Positions 11,101-23,600 of a stretch of 64,000 nucleotides of DNA are shown here, piece after piece. A program made the translations under genes and the position numbers. The notes under the pieces were generated by a model that was not told the DNA's origin, ran no database searches, and saw only the letters and a program-made list of their open reading frames with translations. This DNA comes from Sanderia malayensis (taxonomy: Eukaryota; Cnidaria; Scyphozoa; Semaeostomeae; Pelagiidae): NCBI GenBank assembly GCA_013076295.1, contig RQOL01000772.1:3067087-3131086 (forward strand), in the 5' to 3' direction. Position 1 is the first letter of the stretch. Each line of letters starts with the position of its first letter.

Positions 11101-11650
11101 ATTTGTTCTTGATTTTCCATCGAGTTTGCCGCCATGGACATTCTTCCGTCGTCATCACTCCGTGGCTTTGACAGCACATCGCCAAAAATATCTTCGCTTC
11201 TTCTATCGTCCGCAGCATCGGTAAATTGCGATCGACGACGCTCATTCATCAATGACGAATACAATGGAGGATATGTGATGTTTGATGGCAAAACATCACC
11301 ATCATCATCATCAAAAGTAATGGGCGCTGTTTCAACTAATTGTATTGTGTCTGTGTTCATTTGTTCTTCGTTCACGCCAGAAAACTGGGACACCGCGTCT
11401 CCATCCTTGGTGAATCTGCTCAGAACGCCCCCACCTCCACTGTCGTTGTCCCCACCTCCACTCTCATTGTCTCCATCGCCAGGGATGACGTTATCACCAT
11501 CATCGTTACCATCATTGAAAGTGGGGTCAATGTCTCCGTCTGAGTCGATGTCTGGCTTGATCAAATTCTCATCTGCAGTGTAGTCCCAAGGATCAGTGTC
11601 AGTGTTGTTGGGGGCTGCAAGACCATCTTTGTCGTCTTTTGTATCTTTTC
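8189..11650 (-). other. Cytoplasmic tail exons of the dystroglycan-like gene
   Basis: Exons 11650-10092, 9408-9275 and 8660-8189 encode about 720 residues without known folds. The start is strongly acidic (Asp/Gly/Asn rich). A PPLY motif (codons 11270-11259) fits the PPxY consensus bound by the WW region of dystrophin and by other WW proteins. Arg-Arg-x-Ser/Arg-Arg-Ser motifs follow at high density (for example ERRRSQF, NRRQSLL, ARRRSSV, DRRRSVA, IRRRSAP, LRRGSSQ, ERRLSNS), all suited to PKA/AKT-type kinases. The protein ends in DSDSFV, a class I PDZ ligand pattern. Confidence 0.8.
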
Positions 11651-14600
11651 CTGTGAAGAACAAGCAGGAAAACATCAGTTGGGATGAGGGCTACTGCTAT
11701 GAGGGCTATTATCTAATTATGATTGCAAGATGACGTGGTCATGCTGCCTCACAATGCAATTGTAAGGTCGATCCTCATAGTTACTGCCTTGAGTGATTGA
11801 GTAAAGTTGAGTAAACTACCTGCCACTCCGTCTGCTTCCTCGAGAGATGCATACTTCCCGCCAGGTTGACAGCACATCCCGCAGCAGCCGCAGCACCTCC
11901 CGCAACATCCCGGGCAACAACGCGGGATGCAGATCCAGAGAAGACAGCATAAGAGAATCAACAATGCAATGATGAGTAAAATTATAAAAATCCACCACGG
12001 GAAATCGCCCGATGGAATAATTGGCGGTAGAATGATGGGAATTGTTGCATTTTTACAGCTTTCCGAGGTCTTGTCCTTTACATCAACAACCTGAAAATTA
12101 CAAATATCTAACATTTAGAATTGAAACGTATATATTGGAATTTAAAGCGACATAAATATATTAATAAGTGGTCTATTGGCAATGACAAGTTTTAATGATT
12201 TGCAATGTAGATTCATGGAATGGGTTTTTACCATCAAAATTTGCTAGTACGCAAAAGAAAGTAAAACGTTACGCCCTTTACGCCATACGCAATGCGATTG
12301 AAAATAAAGTAGATCTGGGACTGCTCACCTCGAATTCTGGATTCATGTATCTGACAAATTTTGGATCTACTTCATCGTTGTTTTGAATGAACTTCTCACG
12401 GATAACTTGAACAGTTTCATTCCGACAATTCATCTCGGTGAGATTCCTCAAGCCCCAGATTATAAAAGACATCGTGTTGGTGCCATTAGTTGCGTTGTAC
12501 GTCGTGTAATTATACACCAAAATTGAACTTTTCTCAACATTTGTATAATTTGATATCTTCTCAATAAACCGTTCCACGCGGGAGCAATTCTTACCAAATG
12601 TTGGATCCCGCATGTAAACATAGACTTTGTATTCGAGTCTTGGTACAGACGTTTTTAGCCTCACAAGGAATGAATCTCTCGTCTCCATTCCACATCGATC
12701 ACGTGCAACCGTCATGTACTCACGTCTTGTTGTTGTTGTTGTAAGCCATCCCAATTGCTCCAATCCGTACAAGGTCATAAGTCCGCATATTTTGTAGTTC
12801 TGAATCTTCAGCCAAGAACTGCTGTCAAGCATGACACTATTCATATCGGCAGCGTAAAGCGTAAGATTTCTCGTAAATCCGTCTTCAAAATCGTAAAATT
12901 TGTCGCTACGAATAACATACGTAAATGCTTGGCCGGGGGGGACGATAAGTTCGCTTCGATCGTATCTCAACTCTGGACTTCTGGTTCTGGCGCAGACACC
13001 ATGAAGCGTTTCGGTCACAGCTGTCGTAACGGCGAATTGCGGTTTGAGGCTTTGCTGAAAACTCGCAATGTTCTGCAGCTTGCGACGAACATCTTCGATT
13101 TTGTAGCAGTCGCATTTCGCCGTTCGCATCGAGCAGAAACTCCACGAGAATTGAATTGAGTTACCGCTTCGACTATATGCAACATCATTGATTGCAAAGT
13201 CGTTAAAGAATGCGCCTATTTTTAGGATCAAAGTGATTTCCTGTGCGACACTGGGAGTGCTACTATCAATCGTTGTTTCACCAGACAGCGACAACTGATA
13301 CAAAACAGGAGGTAAATCACCGATTATCCTCACTGTCACTGGCGTCGATCCTTGATTTCCTTCTTTATTAGTAGCAACTAAGATATATCTGTAAAGCCTT
13401 TGAAATTGAACATTGCTTCCTCCCACCCTTGGATAGCCGTAAATGATCTGTTTTTCTTTGTCAAATTGCACCCAGTTGTCTTTACTCAAAGGTTGCCTGG
13501 ACACAGTTAGCAATGACAATGATAGAGATGATGTCCCCCCGTCCTCAGGGTCCGTGAATGTATCAATTGGAACAGTGAAATTCAATCTGCGACAGAGTGG
13601 GACTTCGATTAACAAACTGCGATTTGCTACCGGGGGTAATGTTTGTGGAATAGAACAGTTCTTTGAATTTCCCTCTTTCACACTGGTAACATTTAAAAAG
13701 GGCCTAAGCAATGAGACTAACGTCGGACTAACTGTGTTGTACGCTATAAACATCTTGCTTTTTATTCTACTGATTTCATTTTTGTCGCACGGAAGGCTAC
13801 AGTTGCTGAATTTCATTTGAATGTTGTTGTTGTCTTGCAAAAATGACGTCACTCTAGTATTATAATTCGCATCTCCTAACAACTGTTTTAAAGCTACTTT
13901 CAGTTGCGCAACGTAGTAAACTGGGTACGGCATTGATGAGGTTGTTGTTGTTGTAGCGGTCATGTTGAGAAGGTATGAAGGTTGAACCTTTCCACTACCA
14001 CTGACGATCACAGTAACTTTGGTGCTATTCGCTTGTCCGCAATGGTCTTTAGCTGTTAGCTTCATGTAGTACGTACCGGTTTTTACATCATCACCATATG
14101 GCGCAACGTATATCTTATTGCCAATTAGCTGCATCCAATAGTTGGGCGGTGGGGCTGTGTTGTTAAGAAACGTGAGTTTCATGGCCAGTTTTCCACTTGT
14201 CTGTCCCTCTTGTTCCACTTCGTCGTAGAACGTCGCTGCCGGGATCTCGACGACCAACATTCCGCAACGTGTAACGCGGATTACGCTAATCGTGTTGAGA
14301 ACAACTGGTGGCTTATCGATGGTGTAGGAAACATGGTTTTTCGCTGAAACGATTTTGAAATATCGCGACAAGTAGCGAGACAACTGACTTCTGGGATTAT
14401 TCACTGATGACGTTATCGTTCGGAATGTCGTTTTCAAAGTTGATTCGCTGCTCGAGCACACGTGTTTTGTAACGGAACAGTTTCCAAATCGGATAAAAAA
14501 GGACTCTGAGTTAGGGCCTAGTGTAATGGATTTTGCAAAGCTCAGCAGTCTATAGCTGGAGAGGGACTCCGAGAAGAAGGTAGACAACATAGTTAAAAAG

Positions 14601-17600
14601 CGAACTTGAATGTCGAGATAGGTCGTTGTAAGCGCCGTATTTACTGTTTCAAATGAAGTACTTAATGAGTAGAAAGATTCTTTGTCTTCCGATGTGAAAA
14701 CTGTGAGGGTCGCCTGCGCTTGTTTGCCACCTTTGTCTTTCACGACGATAAGAAAACGCCAGCCATTTGGGTTCGGCGTTCTGACAATATTCTCACTCGG
14801 CAGTGCTATTATTTCTCGCGAAGTCTCGTCAAATCGAATCCAGGAATCGCGTGGTAATCGTAAATTGTCGGTGGTTCTCAGCGAAATCGCCAAGTTATCG
14901 GCATTTCCGTCTTCAAAGTCTGAAGCAAAGTTCGAAGAAATCTTATATCGATGCACACCACAGATTGAAATTGTCAGGTTGAGACTTTTTGGAATAACTG
15001 GCGGTTGGTTTTTACAATTGTCTGTAACGGAAGAAACGCTGAATCCGACCGGAAATATCATTATAAATTCTGGCCTGAGTTGTCCTGGGGATTTGAAAAT
15101 TTTATTATCAAGTTCTTTGACGCTTGCTACAGTGCAGTCAGAAGGTAGTCCACAAACAAGGAACTTTATTGATAACTTTAGAACAGATCCCTGCTGCCGT
15201 GTTAATGAGACAAACTGCAGATCGCTGCGACTGAGATACGCTCTAAGGATATTGAATGCTATGCTAATAAAATATGCATCCACTTTAGTTGATTGAGTAT
15301 TAGTGGTTTCAATTGTGAGAGTGTATTGAAGACCAGAGGATGTTGGAGTGTCTGTGATCTTCAACCTGTCTTCCTGAACTGCCGATACCACACGATTGGT
15401 ACCAGCATCTTTTATGGCCCACGTGAAAGCTGTGCCATTCTTTGGCTGTTTATTCCATGAATTCTCATTTGCAAATGCTTCCAGAACATTCGATGTATCG
15501 TTGAACCAAAACCACGAGTTCAGAGGGAGGGGTTGGAAATTCTTGGCCCGGATTGCAAGTTTTGTACCAGGTTCTAATTGATTGATCGATAGTAGCTGAA
15601 GAAAGTCCAATTTTGTCACGGTACTACAGAATGTTACGTTGTGAATAACGCCTTGAGTTTTGTACGGCTTTTCATCTGCATCGCAAATTCCCACAGCCGT
15701 TAAACTGAATGCGGTTGGAAATTCAGGTTTCATGTATTCATTGAATTGAATTCTTCGGTTTTGAGCCAAATCGTAATATTTAACAAAGCTGTAAGGACTG
15801 CATACCGTGCAATTGACAACTGTTATGAGCATGCGCGAAGAGGTAGAAAATATCACTGAAATCACTCTTAGTCGATTTTCCGGATCACCAATCGACGGAA
15901 ACTTTGATATTTTACGTGTTATTGCTAATATTTTGACCATTTGATACGAGCTCCGTATTGTTGTTTGATAGGACAGCGTCAACTCTTTATCTTTGTATTT
16001 TTTATATGGTTTTCCGTCAATCTTGATCACAAGTTTAGCATACCCTACCATGCCAGAGCTGTCTGTTGCTTTGATGACGTATGTGTATCCACCTTGAGGC
16101 TGGTTTTGCAATGTTTCATTAAGAGGCAGACCGGATATGGTTTGTGAACTGTTGTCATAGACGACCCAACTGTTAAATCCAATCGCCGACCTGTTGCTGG
16201 ATAGAAACTCAATGTTCAAATCTCGCGTCATACCAACTTCATCTGTAAAGAAATCTCCAGGAATTTGATACTTGAATTCACCACACGCACCTGCTGTGAT
16301 GCGGGTCAGCGGATTCTTCGGCTGTGGTGGCCTATTTGGGGGCTGGGTGCAAGTTGTCGTGTTAGCTTTGATGCTTTTGAGCGTGAACTCTGGTGTTAGT
16401 GAGTTGGCAAATGCCTGGGATACTATCACTGTTCCGCTATTGCTATATCTAAACATCTTCCTTTGCATGCTGCTGACTCTCTGATAATAAACGTTGTTTT
16501 TACTTTGCAGTAACAAAGCCATCCATGTGCAATTCGAGAAAGAAATTGTGAATGTTGTTGGATATTTGCTAGCCACTCTTGTGTAGGAGAGTATCTGAAC
16601 CTGTTGCGTGTTGCTGTTAAAATATTTCGCTATTTTTTCGATGAATTTTTTCAGAATGTAAACATCTGTGAAATCCGGGTTCATAGACGTGGTCACTGTG
16701 GCTGTGAAGGAGCATAGCTTCTTCGTCTTCATATTTGCCGCATAACTGTCATAATCTTGGTAGTTTATTTTCAAAGTTGTTGTTCCGCTTGCAGTTGTTG
16801 ATCGGGAACTTGTCGCTGTTACTCTATACGACATCTCTGAGGATAGCCTCGTATACACAGGCACTGCATCGATGCTTTGCGAGGCTGTATGGAAATTAAC
16901 AATAGAGCTCGATGATAAACCACTGCCTGTTGATGACGTCATTGTGAGAAGCATCTGTCGCGTCGTCTGTCCCAAACTACTACGAAAAACATCGGACGGA
17001 ATCGTATAGCTGAAAAATCCACAAATCGGTTTTCGTATTATTATTCGGTAAGTTATTGTGATAACTTCGGTAGTCGTTGGAAGACACTTGGACCCGTTAA
17101 CGTAAATGTAGGTGGGGGTTAGCTCAGGTGCCATTGCCGCTTTGAAAGCATCGCTCGGTACTGTGTTGTAAAGGTTTTTCTGCAGCTTTTGCATAACGGA
17201 AGTGACGTCAGCAGCATTGCATCGCATCGTGCAGTTTTGCCAACTCAATAAATTCATTGCATTGTAAGATTGAATGGTTATTTTATCACCTTGTGCGTTA
17301 CCATCAATATACAGACCGAGTTTGCGTGTCACGCTCATGAGCAAGTCAGCCGTCTTCGTGTATTCGTTGAACGTTGCTGTCGTGAAACCGAGTACAAATG
17401 TGACATCAGTTATAGGAGCGGCGCTTGCGATTTTAATCTGATACGACACGTTCGCCGTACGACCCGACGAGTCGGTTGCGACAATCAGATACGAGTATCC
17501 CACAAACGACGGAATGTTAAGTTTGACGTTTTTTCCCACTCTGCCGTAAACTAGCTTCCTGCGCTCATCCAACTGCACCCATTCGTTCGGTCTGACTTTT

Positions 17601-20600
17601 TGTCCGTTTGTGTAACACAGTGACAAGCTTAGATTTGTCCCGTCGCGAGCGTCTTTGAATAAATCAGTGGACAAGTAATCTTTGAACTCTGTACAAAGAT
17701 ATGCGTAAGCGCGCAGTTTTTCGACTCGTGCAATTGGCGGTGACTCTATACAACTGTAACTTGCTTGGATGCTGGTCAGTGTAAAGCCTTTCGAGGCCAA
17801 GTGGGATGTGAAGGAGCTTCTTGCTGAGCCATTCGCATTGAGCATGCGTGAGAATATCGCCGCAATTGCGGAACGATGCGATTCACTTAGGCCCCATTTC
17901 GCAGCTTTCATTGTCGAGAATGCGAAAGAGCAGTTGCTGAATACCAATGAATAAGAGAAGGCTGAAGTCTTCTGGAACTTCGACACTTTAATGTTGATGC
18001 TCACGTCTTGGTAGAAACGGTTTATGGCGCTTACAAGTTTGTACAAGACATCGAGGTCAGCTAACTTAGATGATCCGAAGTTTCGCTTCACATTTAACGT
18101 TGTAAAGCAATCACTTGTGTAAGGATAATCGAGGACATTGACTTTCAGTTGCTTGTACGCTTTTAGACCTCGACTGTTTGTAGCCTCGAGTTGGAAGTAC
18201 GATGTCTGCATTGGAGGCTGGCTGGATGACGTCAATGATGATGTCATTGACGTTTTCTGAAGCAATGAGCTTTGATAAATGGCGTAGATTTGCAGAGTAG
18301 CTGTGTTGAGTTGGATCCAGGAATTCGATGGCAACTTGTTGTTTTTGCTGTCGAGCAGACGAATTCTCATATTGTTCATTTCGCCGTCAGTCCTATCATA
18401 AAACGTGGAACTCGGAACCTGGAACGTGAGCGGGGAACACATTGTGATGTTCAGTTCTATTTTGATTGAGTTTGGACTTGGTGGGTAGACGGGGGTGTCG
18501 CACGATGAGATGTAATACACACGCTGTAACGTGAACACAGTGCGATCTTGAAACATTTGTTTAAACCGCGTAAGTTCACTTAGATGTGATCGATGAAGTT
18601 GCTTTGTCTTTTGCAACACTGTTGATGTACTGCATTGTTGATAGTTGCATGTGAGCCACGTAAAGCTACGCGAATCCACCAGACCAGCTTGTGATGTGTA
18701 GTCTCTCGTTATCACACTCTGACCGTCATTGCTCAGCGCGTAAAGCTGTGACGTAACATTGCTTATCGCGATGCCACCGCTGACGTATGGGCTAGTGGAA
18801 CTCGCAGAGCTCGCTAGTGTAAACTCGAATGTTATGTTAAAAGGAGACATTGTTGTCGTGCTTTGCAGCTTCGTGATCTCGACAGGCAAGGTGGCGTTTT
18901 TGCCCTTAGAGTCTGTTGCTTGTAAGTAGAATTTGAAGACTGTCATAGAATCAACCCTTTCTTTGTCTCGCATTGACATCATCAATTGTTTTCTCACAGT
19001 GTCGATGTTAGCCCAACTTTCAATTCCAACAGATTTGTAATCCTTAGTCAATAGTTCCAACTTCAAGTTGAACGTAGTACCGTCTTCGTAGTCATAAAAA
19101 AGATCTGATTGAATCGCGGACTGCCGATAACCACAGTTCGGAATTGTGTAGCTTAGTTTGGTGATGTTTTCTATTGCAACAATTGGCGGTATGTTTGAAC
19201 AAGCGCCGGTGAATACAGTCTTAACCGATTTAACCGTCAGCTGGTTAAATGCCGAGTAAAAAGCGGTTTGCACGGTTTTCCTGTCATTCATGAACAGTCG
19301 CATCAATACCTTGGTAACCAAGCCTTTGTAATCAACTGGGATTGTTTGTTGTGAGGAAGATGTTGACGTCATTGATACGTACTTTGCATAGGAGGGAGAG
19401 CAGTAGCTCCAAGAGAATGTAAACTGAGTGGTTGATTGACGCATGAAATTCACTAATCCAATTTCAGAAGCACTGAGTTTGAAGTAAGATGAGATTCCGC
19501 TCAATGCAATCTGCGACAAAGCGTTATTGCTACTGCTGGCCCCTAGCGAAGCATCGGTATTGAATACGATTTGAATCTGGCAATCTCTCAGTGGTTGAAT
19601 GGGCCCGTAGAGCTGTGCTTTGAAGGAGTTTGAAGCGGACAGTTTTGACGCATCCGTTGCCGTAACGATGAAAGAATAACCACCAATGGGTTGCGATGCA
19701 GCAGATGTGGCAGTCGCAAACGCTGTTAAAGTCTGAGACGCAATGTCGAATTGCATCCATGAATTAGAAGAAAGTGGCCTATTGTTTTTGTCGACAAGAC
19801 TGAGCGTCAATTTGCGAGTGTCTCCTTCTTCGGGGTCGTAGAATGTACTTGCCGGAATGCGGAATGTGTACATCCCACACAATGATATGTATATCGTTGT
19901 GAGTCTGGTTTTTACATACGGTGGATTGTTAGTTGTCCCGCCGCATGGACTTTGCATGCGTGTATTTCCAAATTTGACGGTGAAGGCAGGGGACATCGCA
20001 GCTTCAAACGACGGCGTGACTCTGTTGCCTGTAAACAGCATGTTTTTCACTTTGGTTAGCGCTGCTATGTCACACGGGTTATAGGACACTGAACAGTTGG
20101 CGTAATTGAAGGTGTGCATCCCCTGACTTAACTGAACGTGTTGTATAAGACCTACGCTTGAAGTCGACGTATCACGGAGGTACGACCGCAGGGAATTTGC
20201 GAACGATATTGTGTTATCAATAACCTTTGCGTATCTATTCGCTTTAGTGTGCACAATTGTGTAGAAATACTTTGGTTCCTGATACTGCGTGAATTGAAAC
20301 TCTACCTTGATGGAGCCTTCTTGGCCTGTCTTATCAACAGCTACTAGTGTAATGACAGTGGATGTTGTTGTGTACGCAGTTGCGATATCCCGCGTTGGCC
20401 AGCCGTAGATTACCTGAGATGTTGCATTGAACTGTACCCAGTAATTCGATGGGATCACAGTTCGGGTGCTGCCAAGATATAAACTCAAGGACAACGTTCG
20501 AGTATTGCCATCTTCTGGGTCCGTGAACAAATCCGCCGGCACCACTTGGTTGAATCCGCCGCAGTATGATCCAGTTATTGTCCATGTTTTCTGTTTTGGC

Positions 20601-23600
20601 ACAGGCGGATTCAACGGTCCTTGGCACAAAGGATCACGGTACACTGCCGTTGACGAAACCGTGTACTTCAACGCGAATTGGCTTGCGAATTCCGTCGGAA
20701 CTGCCCCTTGCGAGGTGATAATTTTGCGAAAGTAACTTGAAGCTGTAGATTCATCACATTTTCGTGGCAGCGTGCAAATACTGCTCCTAACGTTGATCGT
20801 ATTACTCAACGTTGTAGAATACGAGAGAATATTGGTAAAATTAGACTTGAAATATCCATTGAGGATAATCATGATGTCCCTTTCTTCTATAAACTGTTGC
20901 CTAATCCTTCCACGGGTGACGAGCTGCATGGAAAACTGGTAATACTTTTGAGGCGTGTTGGCCGTGTTGAGTATCGTCACTATCACAAACGTCTCCGTGT
21001 ACAATCCTCCACTGTCTGATGCTCGTATTGTTAAATTATAACCTTGGATTGGCTGCTTCTGAAGAACTTCGTTAGTGATAATGCCGTACAGCGTGTATCC
21101 ATGTGATAGAAATTGCACCCAGCGATAATTACCACTGACCGGTAGTCCGTTGATTGTTGTTACGCTCAGACTGAGTGTTTTGTCTTCTTCGTCGTAAAAA
21201 GTATTACGGGAAATAGTACGGCTAAAATGCGAGCACATTTGAACAGAAATTGGTTTTGGAAGAGAAACTACTCTTGGTGGGAGATTCTTCTTTTCACATG
21301 CTCCAAGTCTTAAGACCTGTGTGTGCTGTATCGATACGTCATTGCCCATTGCAGTTTTAAAGGCTGGTAGTGGCTGTTGCGATGACTGTAGCATTGATGA
21401 AGTTTTTCGGAAGTTTGCTTCATCGCACTGATTGCTCGGCAAACTGCAATTGCCAAGATCCACGATGAAATAAGGCTGGTGATTGGGTGCCTGGTGAATT
21501 TTATGGTAATGAAAATCGTTCGGATTGCCGTTGAAGTACGTCGCAAACCGAGTCATGAAACTCAGGAGAATTTCGTTTCTCGATGGTGGAGTTGCAGCCG
21601 TGTAGGCAAAAGTGACGCGGGTGACAATGCTAACATTCGGTGGACTTTTGTTCAACTGCAATCGAAGGTCTGTAGTGACGGAGATTCCCCTTTTCGTTTC
21701 GGCCTTGACTTTGAAGTTCAATGTTGTTGCCATGATGCCAGCAAGGGAATTATCACTGAGAACGACGTACAGCATCTGCGACTTGGCATTGAAGCTGATC
21801 CATTTGGTGGCACTGTTGATAGCTTGGTTTGAGGATGCGTTAATCAAAGATAGCTTCAGGTTCCGCGTGTTGCCATCAATATTATCGTAGAATGTGTTTT
21901 CAGGAATACGGTAAGCCAAGTAGCCACAATGACTGATTGTGATCGTTGGAATAGGGTTTTGGACAACAGGTGGTGTAATATGATCTTTGCATAAGCCGTT
22001 TCTCGAAAATGTCGTCTTTGTAACATCAATACCCGCTTGCAACATCATTGTCTTGAATGCTGGGTTCACACTTGTGCCACTAATAACCATGGCCGCCATT
22101 CTATCAAGATTAGCGCTGTTGCAACTGTCTCTTGGCAAGGAGCAGCTACTCCATTCCGCATTAAATGTCACGCCAGTTCGGAGATTTGATGGCAGTTTGG
22201 CATATTCAACAGAGTTTAGGATATTCGATGAGCTGAAATACTGAATAATTCGACTTCTTATTATTTCGTATTGCGATACGAAGTTGCTATTAGATGGCAG
22301 GGACTGGAATCGGTATTGCATTGTGACATTCTGAGTCGCTGGCCTCGAATTTTGAGATATTTTAATAACCAATGATTGGACTGCTTCTTGTTTGTTATAG
22401 TCAGCAGCTACCAGGGCCACAGTTACTGAACTCGACGTTAGACTAGCTGCAATTTGATTTGTTGCTAGTATCGAGAGCTCCTGCTTCGCCTGGTCAAAAG
22501 AAATCCAATGATTTTGATTGTTGTTCTTAAGAGACAAGGCCAAATTTCTGGTGTTTCCCTGTTCCCTGTCGTAGAATGTCCCTGTAGGGATCTTGGCTTT
22601 GTACGTTTGACAAGAAGTCACAGTAATTGGTCCAAAAGGTGCAGTCACAGAAGGCGGGCTGTCTGTGAGACAAGGGCCTACGTTTGTCTCTGATAGAAAC
22701 ATTTCAGTGAACTCTGGCGCAAGAGCTTGTTGGAAAGCCGTTTGCAATGTCCCGAAACTGTTCTGGAGTTTATTCTTGATCTGTTTAAGGGCGAGAACAT
22801 CACAAGGATCATAACGTAGCGAGCAGTTTGACCACGTTAGAATCTGCTTATTATTTGCAGCTGTGGTGTGCGTGATTACTTGGAAATTCTTTTTTGCATC
22901 GCCAAGATAAGCGGAGAGTTTCGTTGCAAACACATACATAGAACGCTGTTGTGTGGATGCCAACATGCTGCTGACTCTTGCTTGAATTGTAAACCTGTGA
23001 CTGTATGGGGTCATTGCTGCGGCAAAGACAACATTGATTGTCATATTCGTTGATAGGTTTGTTGAATCAGTTGCCATCAGTGTGAACGAGTGTTGTTTGG
23101 GATATGATGACAGACCTTGACTCTGTGTCAACACTGCTGTAATCAAGCGTTGGGATGGATCAAACTGCAACCAGAACTCACTCCCAATTGTTTCCCCATT
23201 ACTCTTCACTAGATTCAGTGTCAACATATTCGTATTACCATCTTGCTTATCAGTGAATGTGTTAGAGGGGATCTGGTATGAAAATGGGCCACAGAATCCG
23301 ATGTTTAGAGTAGGTATCTGTGCGTTTATCGTTGGTGGCTCTTCAACACAGGGACCGCTGAGCGATTCGCTAACACTTGTCACCCGAAATCGTTTGTCAA
23401 TGGCAGAGTTTAGCAAATTGGCATTCACGATCTTCGCTGTGCCAGCAGTCGCTTGGAAAATCACACCTCTAATCGCACTGATTGCCGTTGAATTGCAAAC
23501 ACCGCTTGACATATTGCAAGGACTCCATACAAATACAGCAGTAGTAGTACTAACTGTGCGATAGGAGCGTACATGTATGCTCGGTCCGGCAGGGAAAAGA

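Noticed and set aside
10402..11583. Plus-strand Pro/Ser-rich frames opposite the tail exon
   Set aside because: They are complement of the acidic and Arg/Ser-rich tail coding sequence, without independent support.
12755..23564. Many plus-strand frames of 60-200 codons opposite the large exon
   Set aside because: They are antisense shadows of the dystroglycan-like coding sequence, with no homology or splice support.
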